From: an uncultured Clostridia bacterium
Lineage (GTDB): Bacteria; Bacillota; Clostridia; TANB77; CAG-508
DNA length: 64,000 nucleotides
Reading direction: 5' to 3'
NCBI GenBank assembly: GCA_934162365.1
Contig: CAKPIK010000001.1
Location: 310,001 to 374,000 of the forward strand
The translations under genes and the position numbers were made by a program. Under the pieces are notes generated by a model. The model was not told the DNA's origin. It did no database searches and saw only the letters and a program-made list of their open reading frames with translations. Below, piece after piece: positions 28,326-36,977 of the stretch (position 1 is its first letter; every line of letters starts with the position of its first letter).

Positions 28326-29612
28326 ATGCAAATAATTGTGTTAATAATATTAATAGCCTTAAATGCATATTTTGCATGTAGTGAAATAGCATTTATATCA
28401 TTAAATGATGCTAAGGTTGAAAAAGATGCTAAGGAAGGAAATAAGAAAGCTAAACAAATACACAAAATGATAAAAGAACCAAGTAAATTTCTAGCAACAA
28501 TACAAATAGGAATTACTTTAGCGGGATTTTTATCAAGTGCATTTGCAGCAGATACGTATGCAAGCGAATTGGCACCTGTTTTAAATAATCTAATACCACT
28601 TGGATTAGGAGTATGGAATACAATTTCAATAATATTAATTACAATGATTCTTTCATATTTTACATTAGTTTTTGGAGAACTTGTTCCAAAAAGAATAGCA
28701 ATGAAAAATTATGAAAAAATTGCATATAGAACAGTTGGAGTAATTAAAGCTATATCTGTAATTACTTCTCCATTTGTAAAACTTTTAACAGCATCAACTA
28801 ATGTCGTTTCTAAGTTGTTTGGAGTATCAGCTCAAGACGAGGAAACAGTAACAGAAGAAGAAATTAGAATGATGGTTGATGTTGGCGAAGAAAAAGGAAC
28901 AATAGAAGAGGAAGAAAAAGAATTAATAAATAATGTATTTGAATTTAATGATAAAGTAGTTTCAGAGGTTATGATTCATAGAACTGAAATCTTTGCAGTA
29001 GACATTAAGAGTAAAGTTTCTGAAATACTATCAGAGATTGATGACTTAAAATATAGTAGAATACCAGTTTATGAAGAAAGTATAGACGATATAAAAGGAA
29101 TTCTTTATACTAAAGATTTAATAAAAGTTTTAAAAAGCCAAAAAGACTGCCATGTTGGTAAAATAATGAAAGAAGCTTACTTCGTTTCTGAAAACAAGCC
29201 AATAAACGATTTATTTAAAGACTTACAAAAAAATAAAAAACAAATGGCAATTGTTGTAGACGAATATGGTGGAACTTCTGGAATTATTACAATGGAAGAT
29301 ATATTAGAAGAATTAGTTGGTAATATATTTGATGAATATGATGAAGTTGAATTAGAATATGAAAAAATTGATGATAACACATATTTGATAAATGGAAATG
29401 TTTCAATATATGATGCTAAAAAAATATTAGGTATTGATATTCCAGAAGGTGAATATGATACATTATCTGGCTATTTAATAGAACTTTTAGGAAGAATACC
29501 ATTAGATGATGAAAAACCTGTAATAGAAACGTCAAATGTAACATATAAAATAGAAGAGTATGAAGACAAAAGAATACTAAAAGTAAAAGCTTGTAAGAAT
29601 AAAGAAATATAA
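28326..29612 (+). CDS. CNNM/HlyC-type transporter with CBS pair
   Basis: A 428-residue membrane protein of the hemolysin C/CorC-associated family, linked to Mg2+ or other divalent-cation transport. The order is an N-terminal DUF21 domain with four hydrophobic segments (about 1-140), a tandem CBS domain (about 200-320, including DEYGGTSGIITMEDILEELVG) and the C-terminal CorC_HlyC domain (about 335-425, ending LKVKACKNKEI). It starts 14 bases after ileS with AGAAAGGA and is probably cotranscribed with ileS and mntP. Confidence 0.88.
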   Translation: MQIIVLIILIALNAYFACSEIAFISLNDAKVEKDAKEGNKKAKQIHKMIKEPSKFLATIQIGITLAGFLSSAFAADTYASELAPVLNNLIPLGLGVWNTISIILITMILSYFTLVFGELVPKRIAMKNYEKIAYRTVGVIKAISVITSPFVKLLTASTNVVSKLFGVSAQDEETVTEEEIRMMVDVGEEKGTIEEEEKELINNVFEFNDKVVSEVMIHRTEIFAVDIKSKVSEILSEIDDLKYSRIPVYEESIDDIKGILYTKDLIKVLKSQKDCHVGKIMKEAYFVSENKPINDLFKDLQKNKKQMAIVVDEYGGTSGIITMEDILEELVGNIFDEYDEVELEYEKIDDNTYLINGNVSIYDAKKILGIDIPEGEYDTLSGYLIELLGRIPLDDEKPVIETSNVTYKIEEYEDKRILKVKACKNKEI

Positions 29613-29643
29613 CCAAAAGAATAATCAGAAATGAGGAATAAAA

Positions 29644-30201
29644 ATGGGTATAATAGAACTAATAGTATTAAGTATAGGATTAGCTATGGATGCTTTTGCT
29701 GTATCTATATGTAAAGGTCTATCAATGCCAAGCATGAAATGGAAAAATGCAATTATAATAGGACTTTATTTTGGATGTTTCCAAGCATTAATGCCAGTGT
29801 TAGGTTATCTTCTGGGAGTTAATTTTCAAGATATAATATCTAATGTAGATCATTGGATTGCATTTATTCTTTTGGATGTTATTGGAATAAATATGATTAA
29901 AGAAGCTATAAGCAAAGATAATGATGAGCATAATGATAGCATTAAATTTAAAGATATGATTGTTTTAGCAATTGCAACAAGTATAGATGCACTAGCTGTT
30001 GGAATAACATTTGCATTCTTAAATGTTAACTTAATATTAGCCATATCTTTAATTGGAATAATAACATTTATAATATCTGTTTTAGGAGTGAAAGCAGGTA
30101 ATATATTTGGGGATAAATACGAGAAAAAAGCTGAATGCATAGGCGGTATAATATTAATATTATTGGGAATAAAAATATTATTAAAGCATTTACTTGCTTA
30201 A
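29644..30201 (+). CDS. mntP: Manganese efflux pump MntP
   Basis: A 185-residue polytopic protein with six hydrophobic segments in two repeats. Each repeat carries a family signature: LGLAMDAFAVSI-like (here IGLAMDAFAVSICKG, residues about 13-27) and ATSIDALAVGITFA (about 111-124). The Asp residues in these repeats bind Mn2+ in characterised MntP. It lies 31 bases after the CNNM gene, so a shared divalent-cation role is plausible. No yybP-ykoY-like Mn2+ riboswitch is visible upstream. Confidence 0.9.
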   Translation: MGIIELIVLSIGLAMDAFAVSICKGLSMPSMKWKNAIIIGLYFGCFQALMPVLGYLLGVNFQDIISNVDHWIAFILLDVIGINMIKEAISKDNDEHNDSIKFKDMIVLAIATSIDALAVGITFAFLNVNLILAISLIGIITFIISVLGVKAGNIFGDKYEKKAECIGGIILILLGIKILLKHLLA

Positions 30202-30208
30202 ATCGAAA

Positions 30209-30244
30209 TGGGAACCTAAAAGGGTCAAACCACTTTGGGTCCAC
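30209..30244. repeat. Dispersed palindromic repeat, copy 1 (degenerate)
   Basis: GGGAACCTAAAAGGGTCAAA begins at 30210 and ends CCACTTTGGGTCC; same core as the copies at 39047 and 40515, but with imperfect arms. Confidence 0.65.
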
Positions 30245-30285
30245 ATCAAAGAATAGAAAATATTTACTAATAGAAGGAGGAAATT

Positions 30286-30537
30286 ATGGAATATAGATTT
30301 ACACCAAAAGGTGTTTGTTCAAGAGAAATGATTATAGAACTAGATGGGAATATAATTAAAAGTGTAAAAATAATTGGAGGTTGTGCTGGAAATACAGTAG
30401 GTGTTTCTAGACTTATAGAAGGAATGAAAATTGATGAAGCAATAAAGAGATTAAAAGGAATACCTTGTGGATTTAGAAATACTTCATGCCCAGATCAGTT
30501 AGCAATAGCACTTGAAGAAGCCAAACAAAAAATGTAA
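30286..30537 (+). CDS. TSCPD domain protein (TIGR03905 type)
   Basis: An 83-residue protein named for the TSCPDQ motif near its C-terminus (RNTSCPDQLAIALEEA). Four cysteines are present (GVCSRE, GGCAGN, PCGFRN, TSCPD) and probably bind metal. The domain also occurs at the C-terminus of some ribonucleotide reductases, but the function of the free-standing form is unknown. AGGAGGAAA precedes ATG 30286. It is separated from mntP by repeat copy 1. Confidence 0.85.
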   Translation: MEYRFTPKGVCSREMIIELDGNIIKSVKIIGGCAGNTVGVSRLIEGMKIDEAIKRLKGIPCGFRNTSCPDQLAIALEEAKQKM

Positions 30538-30554
30538 TTAATTTTAGGTGGTTT

Positions 30555-31364
30555 ATGAAAAATATATTAAATAAAATTAATAACTTTTTAAGCATATTAA
30601 ATGAAAAGCACATTGGAGAGCTTACAGCCAATTGTGCATATTATACATTATTATCGTTTATTCCATTATTGATGTTAATTTTAACTTTAACAAAATATTT
30701 TGGAATAGAACAGAATGCATTGTCTGAAATAATAAATAAATTATTTCAGAGTAATAGAATAAGTGGATCAGCCATAGGAATTGTGCAGGAAGTGTATTCA
30801 AAGTCTTTAGGGACAATAACTTTATCTGCTATATTTGTTTTGTGGTCAGCAGGAAAAGGATTTTTTGCATTATGCAAAGGCTTGCATGTTGCTTATGATG
30901 TACAAAATAAGAAATTTGTATATTATAGAATTAGGGCTACAATATGTACTATCATATTTATTATGCTTATTGTATCAATGTTATTATTAGTTGTATTTGG
31001 AAATAGCATTAATACAGTATTACAAGAAAAATTTAATATATTCAATCAACTAATAAATCTTATATTAAAAAGTAAAATTTTAATAAGTACAGTATTGCTG
31101 TTCGTTGTGTTTATATTAATGTATAAATTTATACCAAAAAATAAATATAAAATAAAAAAGCATATTCCAGGAGCTATTTTTGCATCCATATCATGTACAG
31201 CAATTTCAATTTTTTATTCTATATATGTAGATATGTATACAGGCTTTTCACTAATGTATGGGAGTTTAACCATTATTGTATTAGCAATGATGTGGGTGTA
31301 TGCTTGTATGTATTGCATACTTACTGGAGCGGTAATAAATAAGTATTTAATAGATAGAAAATAG
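30555..31364 (+). CDS. YihY/BrkB-family membrane protein
   Basis: A 269-residue inner-membrane protein with about six hydrophobic segments. The family signatures are visible: ANCAYYTLLSFIPLLMLILT near the N-terminus, then LWSAGKGFFALCKGLHVAYD, and GSLTIIVLAMMWVYACMYCILTGAVIN near the end. Members were once called RNase BN in error; the true role is unknown, possibly transport or envelope maintenance. It starts 17 bases after the TSCPD gene with AGGTGG upstream and ends in a terminator. Confidence 0.88.
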   Translation: MKNILNKINNFLSILNEKHIGELTANCAYYTLLSFIPLLMLILTLTKYFGIEQNALSEIINKLFQSNRISGSAIGIVQEVYSKSLGTITLSAIFVLWSAGKGFFALCKGLHVAYDVQNKKFVYYRIRATICTIIFIMLIVSMLLLVVFGNSINTVLQEKFNIFNQLINLILKSKILISTVLLFVVFILMYKFIPKNKYKIKKHIPGAIFASISCTAISIFYSIYVDMYTGFSLMYGSLTIIVLAMMWVYACMYCILTGAVINKYLIDRK

Positions 31365-31386
31365 AATAAAAGTTTTTTTAATAATT

Positions 31387-31425
31387 AAAATAGATGAATA
31401 TTTATAGTAAAATTCATCTATTTTT
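31387..31425 (+). terminator. Terminator after the YihY-family gene
   Basis: Arms AAAATAGATGAAT (31387-31399) and ATTCATCTATTTT (31412-31424). Confidence 0.8.
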
Positions 31426-31432
31426 CATTTAT

Positions 31433-31461
31433 TTGCAAATTTACATAAAATATGGTATTAT
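31433..31461 (+). promoter_or_regulatory. Promoter of the 929-aa protein gene
   Basis: TTGCAA at 31433-31438, 17-bp spacer, TATTAT at 31456-31461. Confidence 0.55.
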
Positions 31462-31493
31462 ATAAAGAGGTTTAGTTTTGGAGGAATTTATTA

Positions 31494-34283
31494 GTGAAAA
31501 ATAATAAAATAAATTTAAGAGAAATTTTAGATAGTGTTGAAACTTTAATAATGACAGGAGATGATTTTGAATATATATTTAAAGATGAAAGTATTGGTGA
31601 TGAATTTATTCATATATATAATATGTACGCATCAGGAGATTTTAAATATGAGGTTATTGAAAGTTTTTTATTAGCTAATGAAGAATACATTAATAAAGAA
31701 AATCTTATTTTAATATTAGCAAGAAATATACAAATTCAAATAAATACTATAAATGAGATGGAAGAAAACTTAAAGCTAGTTGGAACAATAGATAATAAAG
31801 ATGCAAAAGAAAAAGCAATCACAGATGATGCAATAAAAAGAAGAAAAGCAATACTTGAAAAATCAATTAAATTAATATCATCAAAATGGAAAGGACTAAA
31901 TACTATTTTTACTTTTTATAAATATGATGAAAAAAACAGACAATACTTTGTGGATGTTGTAGATTCTAGAGAAATAATAGATAGAAAAAAGATAAATGCA
32001 AATAAAAATAAAAAAAGATTTAATGAAATAAATGCAACCTTTGTTGAAGAAGGCAAAGACGAAGAGAATATAGGAATTCAATACTTGTTACAAATATTAA
32101 ATTTAAATGATTTTAAACAAGCTTTTATAAATGAAAGTTTTTATACTAATATCATAAGAGTGGCTTATAACAGAAAAATAGCAGATGTCAAAGGAATAAG
32201 TAGTAAAGAAGCACAAATTTTTTCTCAAAATGATAAGGAAGAATGTTCAAAGCTTATTACAGAAATGAGATTTGATAATTATGCTCCATATATGGAAAAA
32301 ATTTTGGAAGAATTAATAAAATATGTGGATTTTGATAAATTATTATTAATTACAGCATATAGACTTGAAACAGGATTGGAACAAATAGCATCTGAAAAGA
32401 AGACAGAAGGATATAAAGCAATAGTAGAAGCTATAGCTGAGAATATTGAAGATAAAGAAAAAATAGTGACATATATTATAGAATGTGAAAATAAAGATAA
32501 ACAAATAGTTGAGGTTGAAAAAGAGTTATCTTATAAAAAATTGGAAAAATTTTTAGGGAGATTTGCAAATGATCAATATATATCTCAATCAACGGCAAAA
32601 GGATATAGAGAAGAAGTTGACAATAAAGAAAAAAATTTTTACGATTTACCAAATGAATATATAGATATAATTTTTTCCACTAGAGAAATAGAAGAAAGAA
32701 TAAGCTTAAGTGAAGAAAATTTCATGTTTGCAATTGAGAAATTTAATTGGGATAATATGAAAATAATTGAAAATCTGAATGAATATGGTATACCATCAAT
32801 TGAATTTATAAGTAGATTGATTGCTTTAGATAAAATAAATTCAACAGATGTTTGTAATCTATATTTTGAAGGTGTTTTAAATTTAGAAGATTTAAATAAA
32901 ATGGCTGCAGTGTTGGATTTATCTGATATTATTAATTCAAACATATTAAATGAACAATACAAAAAAACTATTCAAAGTAATTCAACAGAAGAAAATACTA
33001 AAACTTATAAGAAATATTTAAATTTATATAAAAGTATGTATGTTGATGGAAAAGATGAAGAAGAAAAAGAAGCTTTGTCTGAAGAGATAATAGAGTTAAT
33101 TATGGAAAATAATACAAATGATAATAAAAAATTATATTTAGCAGCCCTAGAAAACTATTTTGAAAATGGAATAATAACATTAAATTCGGTAATTCATTGG
33201 GGAGAAATGTTATTAGATTTAAATGAAGAACAAATAGTTATGATACTTTATAAAGATGGATTAATAAATGTAAAAGATGTACAAAATTTAATTGTCAATA
33301 AAGAATTAGACTTTGAATTTTTTTCTAGATTAGTTTTAAATGGACAAATAAATAAAGAAGAAATAATAAAAATTGCTTTTGAAGGATTAATTAGTGAACA
33401 AGATATTACAAAATTGTATAAAAAAGGAATATTATCAGACGAAATAATAAAACAATTAGAACAAAAAAATATAATAAGTAGTAAAAGAGCTAAAAAGATA
33501 TTAGATAAAGTATCTGAAAAAGAATTACAAGAAGCTGAATGGATTTTAGGTGGAGATTTTGAAAAAGTAAGTTCAAAAAATGGAATAAGTTCTAATATTT
33601 ATTATGGAGAAGGTAACGAAGGTTATAAACAAACCTTTAAATTTATTATACATCCAAATGAAAGAGAAAAATTATTTGAATTAATGGGAGCGTATAAAAA
33701 GACTAAGAATATCAATGTTAATGAATCAAATCCATTTTATAACTATGATTTTTATTTAATACCAGATGAAGAAGATGGAATAAAAGGAAAAAATAGTATA
33801 GTTATTGCTGAAAGAATATATGAGGATAAAAATACACAAGATAGATTTGCAGTAGATAATGCAACATATTTCTTTTACTATAAAGATATTCCACAAGTTA
33901 TTCGTGGAGCTTATAGAAACAAAGGAAAAGCTTTGGAAGAAATGGAATCACAGAAAATAATTAAACATAGAGTTAATCATTTTATATTAGATGAACAAAG
34001 AAATGGACATTGGGCGTTAGGTGTATTATTTAAAGCGGCATTAATGATGAGTGAAGATGATGAAATCTTTAGTAAAGAAAAAGCTGAACAAAAGACCGAA
34101 GCACTTAGAGTATTATTTGAAAAATACTCAGATGATGAGCTAAAGGAAATTTTTAAGCAACAAGAAAGAATAGATAATACTGATGAATGTTTATATGAAA
34201 TATTAGAGTGCTTAGGAAATGAAGAGCATAATAGTGATAATGATGACAAAGATGATAAATATACTGAAGATATTATATTATAG
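31494..34283 (+). CDS. Large cytosolic protein of unknown function (929 aa)
   Basis: A GTG start (31494) follows TTGGAGGA. The protein has no signal peptide or membrane segment. It is almost wholly helical and acidic, with an Asp-rich tail (DNDDKDDKY). Around residues 575-685 there are short repeated helical units of the type hINxxDhxxLhxxGhL (DGLINVKDVQNLI, NGQINKEEIIKIA, EGLISEQDITKLY, KGILSDEIIKQL). Each is about 20-25 residues, suggesting a solenoid scaffold. A more compact C-terminal domain follows (about 700-900, with IHPNEREKLFELMG, DFYLIPDEEDGIKG and RVNHFILDEQRNGHW). I do not recognise it. It has its own promoter and terminator. Confidence 0.7.
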   Translation: MKNNKINLREILDSVETLIMTGDDFEYIFKDESIGDEFIHIYNMYASGDFKYEVIESFLLANEEYINKENLILILARNIQIQINTINEMEENLKLVGTIDNKDAKEKAITDDAIKRRKAILEKSIKLISSKWKGLNTIFTFYKYDEKNRQYFVDVVDSREIIDRKKINANKNKKRFNEINATFVEEGKDEENIGIQYLLQILNLNDFKQAFINESFYTNIIRVAYNRKIADVKGISSKEAQIFSQNDKEECSKLITEMRFDNYAPYMEKILEELIKYVDFDKLLLITAYRLETGLEQIASEKKTEGYKAIVEAIAENIEDKEKIVTYIIECENKDKQIVEVEKELSYKKLEKFLGRFANDQYISQSTAKGYREEVDNKEKNFYDLPNEYIDIIFSTREIEERISLSEENFMFAIEKFNWDNMKIIENLNEYGIPSIEFISRLIALDKINSTDVCNLYFEGVLNLEDLNKMAAVLDLSDIINSNILNEQYKKTIQSNSTEENTKTYKKYLNLYKSMYVDGKDEEEKEALSEEIIELIMENNTNDNKKLYLAALENYFENGIITLNSVIHWGEMLLDLNEEQIVMILYKDGLINVKDVQNLIVNKELDFEFFSRLVLNGQINKEEIIKIAFEGLISEQDITKLYKKGILSDEIIKQLEQKNIISSKRAKKILDKVSEKELQEAEWILGGDFEKVSSKNGISSNIYYGEGNEGYKQTFKFIIHPNEREKLFELMGAYKKTKNINVNESNPFYNYDFYLIPDEEDGIKGKNSIVIAERIYEDKNTQDRFAVDNATYFFYYKDIPQVIRGAYRNKGKALEEMESQKIIKHRVNHFILDEQRNGHWALGVLFKAALMMSEDDEIFSKEKAEQKTEALRVLFEKYSDDELKEIFKQQERIDNTDECLYEILECLGNEEHNSDNDDKDDKYTEDIIL

Positions 34284-34286
34284 AAT

Positions 34287-34320
34287 AAAAAGATACATAT
34301 ATAAATATGTATCTTTTTTA
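34287..34320 (+). terminator. Terminator after the 929-aa protein gene
   Basis: Arms AAAAAGATACATAT (34287-34300) and ATATGTATCTTTTT (34305-34318). Confidence 0.85.
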
Positions 34321-34329
34321 TGCAAAAAT

Positions 34330-34358
34330 TTGACTAATTAATTAAAAAGATATATTAT
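34330..34358 (+). promoter_or_regulatory. Promoter of the HD-Nudix-YqeY operon
   Basis: TTGACT at 34330-34335, 17-bp spacer, TATTAT at 34353-34358. Confidence 0.6.
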
Positions 34359-34389
34359 ATAAAACATATGAGCAAATTTGGAGGAGTAA

Positions 34390-34944
34390 ATGAAGGAAGA
34401 ATATTTAGAATTATTAAAAAGTATAAACAGAGAAGGAATAGATGATTTAATAAAGTTTATAGAAAGTACAGATTTTTTCAAAGCACCAGCTAGTACAAGA
34501 TTCCATGGAAATTTTGAAGGGGGACTTTTAGCACATAGCTTAAAAGTATATGAAATATTAAAAGAAAAATTAAAACATACACCTGTGGAAATGAATATAA
34601 ATGACGATACTGTAAAAATAGTAGCATTACTTCACGATATATGTAAGGTTAACTTTTACAAAGTTGATTATAGAAATGCAAAAAATGAATTAGGAGTGTG
34701 GGAAAAAGTTCCATATTATACAATAGAGGACACAATACCTTATGGCCATGGAGAAAAATCTGTAATGATGATTACAGAATATATGAAATTAACAGTAGAA
34801 GAGAAATATGCAATAAGATGGCATATGGGATTATCAGAACCCAAAGAAGTTTATGGAACAATTTCAGCAGCATTTGCCAAATATCCATTAGCTCTAATGC
34901 TATTTGAAGCTGACCTAGAATCTACATATTTATTTGATATATAG
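34390..34944 (+). CDS. HD-superfamily phosphohydrolase
   Basis: A 184-residue metal-dependent phosphohydrolase of unknown substrate. The HD residues are visible in order: HSLKVYE (first His, near 54), LLHDICK (the HD pair, near 82), GHGEKSVMMI and RWHMGL. This resembles the HD domain proteins found with OB-fold nucleases (YhaM/CBF1-like), but no OB domain is present here. GGAGG precedes ATG 34390. It leads a probable operon with the Nudix and YqeY genes. Confidence 0.82.
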   Translation: MKEEYLELLKSINREGIDDLIKFIESTDFFKAPASTRFHGNFEGGLLAHSLKVYEILKEKLKHTPVEMNINDDTVKIVALLHDICKVNFYKVDYRNAKNELGVWEKVPYYTIEDTIPYGHGEKSVMMITEYMKLTVEEKYAIRWHMGLSEPKEVYGTISAAFAKYPLALMLFEADLESTYLFDI

Positions 34945-34971
34945 TTTAAAATGTATAATGGAGGTTACAAA

Positions 34972-35367
34972 ATGAAAAAAGAAAAATCATGTGGATGTAT
35001 TATTTTAAATAATAAAAATCAAATATTACTTATTCTTCAAAATGCTGGACATTGGGGATTGCCTAAGGGACATGTAGAAGAAGGAGAAACAGAGGAACAA
35101 ACAGCAATAAGAGAAGTGAAAGAAGAAACCAATGTTGATGTAATAGTAAATACAAATTTGAAATACAGGATGGTATATAATCCAAAAGAAGATGTAGAAA
35201 AAGAAGTTATATATTTTATTGCAAAAAACACAAGTAACGACTGCAAGCCACAATTAGAGGAAGTTCAAGAAATGAAATGGCTAGACATCGATAATGCAAT
35301 AAATACAATAACATATGAAAATTCAAAAGATTTATTAAAAAAAGTAAAAAAAGATTTAAATTTATAA
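34972..35367 (+). CDS. Nudix hydrolase
   Basis: A 131-residue protein with the complete Nudix box GHVEEGETEEQTAIREVKEE (residues about 29-48), matching GX5EX7REUXEEXGU. A preceding WGLPKGH is common in bis(5'-nucleosyl)-tetraphosphatase-like (Ap4A hydrolase) Nudix proteins. The fold begins with SCGCIILNN. Substrate cannot be assigned with certainty. ATG 34972 is preferred over 34951 because GGAGGTTA lies eight bases upstream. Confidence 0.85.
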   Translation: MKKEKSCGCIILNNKNQILLILQNAGHWGLPKGHVEEGETEEQTAIREVKEETNVDVIVNTNLKYRMVYNPKEDVEKEVIYFIAKNTSNDCKPQLEEVQEMKWLDIDNAINTITYENSKDLLKKVKKDLNL

Positions 35368-35382
35368 TTGGAGGTAAAGATT

Positions 35383-35826
35383 ATGTTAAAAGAAAAATTA
35401 ATGGAAGATTTAAAAAACTCAATGAAAGAGAAAAACGTTGTAAGAAAAAATGTTATACAAATGGTAAGAGCAGCAATACTTCAAATAGAAAAAGATAAAG
35501 GAATAGAAGTAGATGATAATAAAATCCTAGAAATAATTGCAAAAGAAGTAAAGACTAGAAATGACTCTTTAGAAGACTTTCAAAAAGGTGGAAGAGAAGA
35601 TTTGGTAGAACAAGCAAAACAAGAAATTGCAATTCTTTCAGAATATTTACCAAAACAATTAACAAAAGAGGAATTAAAAGAAAAAATAATGAATATAATA
35701 AATGCAATAGGAGCCACTTCAATAAAAGATATGGGAGCAGTAATGAAAGAAGCAAAAGCACAAATAGGAACAGCAGCAGATGGAAAATCAATTAATGAAG
35801 TGGTTAGAGAGTTATTAAATTCTTAA
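35383..35826 (+). CDS. GatB/YqeY domain protein
   Basis: A 147-residue free-standing YqeY protein, related to the tail domain of GatB amidotransferase. Its role is uncertain; tRNA binding or a specificity factor has been suggested. Typical motifs: VRKNVIQMVRAAI near the start, EIAILSEYLPKQLTKEE mid-protein, and KDMGAVMKEAKAQIGTAADGKSINEVVRE near the end. GGAGGTAAA precedes ATG 35383; the gene follows the Nudix stop by 15 bases. Confidence 0.9.
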   Translation: MLKEKLMEDLKNSMKEKNVVRKNVIQMVRAAILQIEKDKGIEVDDNKILEIIAKEVKTRNDSLEDFQKGGREDLVEQAKQEIAILSEYLPKQLTKEELKEKIMNIINAIGATSIKDMGAVMKEAKAQIGTAADGKSINEVVRELLNS

Positions 35827-35921
35827 AATAAAGTTAAAGTTGTTATAAAATTTAAGTTGCAGAATATAATTAATAATGATATAATGACACTATTGTTAAA
35901 TTAGAAAGGATGATTAAACTT

Positions 35922-36503
35922 ATGAAAATATGCGTATATGGAGCAGCAAGCAGTGAGATAGATAAATGTTTTGTCGAAGTGGGAGAAGAACTTGGAAGAA
36001 AAATGGCAGATAGAAATATAGGACTTGTATTTGGTGGTGGACGTAATGGTATGATGGGAGCAGTTGCAAGAGGAGTTGCTCAAAATGGTGGAGATATATT
36101 AGGAATATCACCAAAATTTTTTGAAGAAAACAATGCAGAAATTTCTTTCCCAGAATGTAGTGAATTTATACATACAGATACTATGAGAGAGAGAAAAAGA
36201 TTATTAGATGAAAAATCAGATGCATTTATTATTACACCAGGTGGAATAGGAACATTTGATGAGTTCTTTGAAATATTAACTTTAAAACAATTAGGAAGAC
36301 ATAATAAAGCCATTGTAATATTTAATATAGATGGATATTTTGATAATATGTTAAAAATGATGCAAAAATCAATAGAAAGAAGATTTATAACAGAAGACTG
36401 TATAGAACTATATAAAGTAGTAACATCAGTAGAAGAAGCATTAGACTATATAGAAAAATATGATCCTACAGATATTGATATAAGCAAAGTTAAAATAAGA
36501 TAA
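35922..36503 (+). CDS. LOG-family protein (TIGR00730), lysine decarboxylase-like fold
   Basis: A 193-residue Rossmann-fold protein. It carries both family motifs: GGGRNGMMGAVARG (residues about 42-55) and PGGIGTFDEFFEILT (about 107-121, PGGxGTxxE). Characterised relatives are cytokinin riboside 5'-monophosphate phosphoribohydrolases (LOG/YvdD); the older name lysine decarboxylase is wrong. The ATG at 35922 is favoured because the AGAAAGG ribosome binding site directly abuts the alternative ATG at 35910. The gene ends in a terminator. Confidence 0.88.
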   Translation: MKICVYGAASSEIDKCFVEVGEELGRKMADRNIGLVFGGGRNGMMGAVARGVAQNGGDILGISPKFFEENNAEISFPECSEFIHTDTMRERKRLLDEKSDAFIITPGGIGTFDEFFEILTLKQLGRHNKAIVIFNIDGYFDNMLKMMQKSIERRFITEDCIELYKVVTSVEEALDYIEKYDPTDIDISKVKIR

Positions 36504-36509
36504 AAATTT

Positions 36510-36543
36510 AAGAAAGAATTTATAAAAAATTCTTTCTTTTTTA
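36510..36543 (+). terminator. Terminator after the LOG-family gene
   Basis: Arms AAGAAAGAATT (36510-36520) and AATTCTTTCTT (36528-36538) with a T tail. Confidence 0.8.
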
Positions 36544-36546
36544 TTA

Positions 36547-36606
36547 TTGACATTAAAAAAATTAAAGAATATAATAGAATATATGAACAAATATTCATAT
36601 ATTCTA
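36547..36606 (+). promoter_or_regulatory. Promoter and ArsR/SmtB-type operator of the metal-efflux operon
   Basis: TTGACA (36547-36552), 17-bp spacer, TATAAT (36570-36575). Immediately downstream is the palindrome GAATATATGAA-N5/6-TTCATATATTC (about 36578-36606), the 12-2-12 type bound by Zn/Cd-responsive ArsR/SmtB repressors. It covers the likely transcription start, so repressor binding would block initiation. Confidence 0.82.
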
Positions 36607-36626
36607 TTAATTTTTTGGGAGGAATT

Positions 36627-36977
36627 ATGGAAGATATATGTGAAATAAATACTATACACCAAGATATAGTAAACAATGTTAAAAATGTTATGCCACAAGA
36701 TGATTTAATATATGATTTGGCAGAATTTTATAAAGTCTTTGCAGATTCAACAAGAATGAAAATTATATATGCACTAATGGAAAACGAATTGTGTGTATGT
36801 GATATAGCAGCAATTGTTGGAACTACACAATCAGCAATATCGCATCAACTTAGAATATTAAAACAAGCTAAATTGGTAAAATATAAAAAAGATGGAAAAG
36901 TAGTATATTATAGTTTAGATGATGAGCATATTGCAGAAATAGTTAAGAAAGGTCGTGAACATATTGAAGAGTTATAA
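36627..36977 (+). CDS. ArsR/SmtB-family metal-responsive repressor
   Basis: A 116-residue winged-helix repressor. The recognition helix region TQSAISHQLRILKQAKLV is typical. ELCVCDIA in the alpha-3 helix carries the Cys pair of the CadC/ArsR alpha-3 site, and the C-terminal region (DDEHIAEIVKKGREHIEEL) holds the Asp/His pattern of the alpha-5 site, as in CadC- and ZiaR-type sensors. It should sense Cd, Zn or Pb. The start ATG 36627 follows GGGAGGA. Its stop lies inside the start of the P-type ATPase, so the two genes overlap, and the operator upstream implies autoregulation. Confidence 0.92.
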   Translation: MEDICEINTIHQDIVNNVKNVMPQDDLIYDLAEFYKVFADSTRMKIIYALMENELCVCDIAAIVGTTQSAISHQLRILKQAKLVKYKKDGKVVYYSLDDEHIAEIVKKGREHIEEL

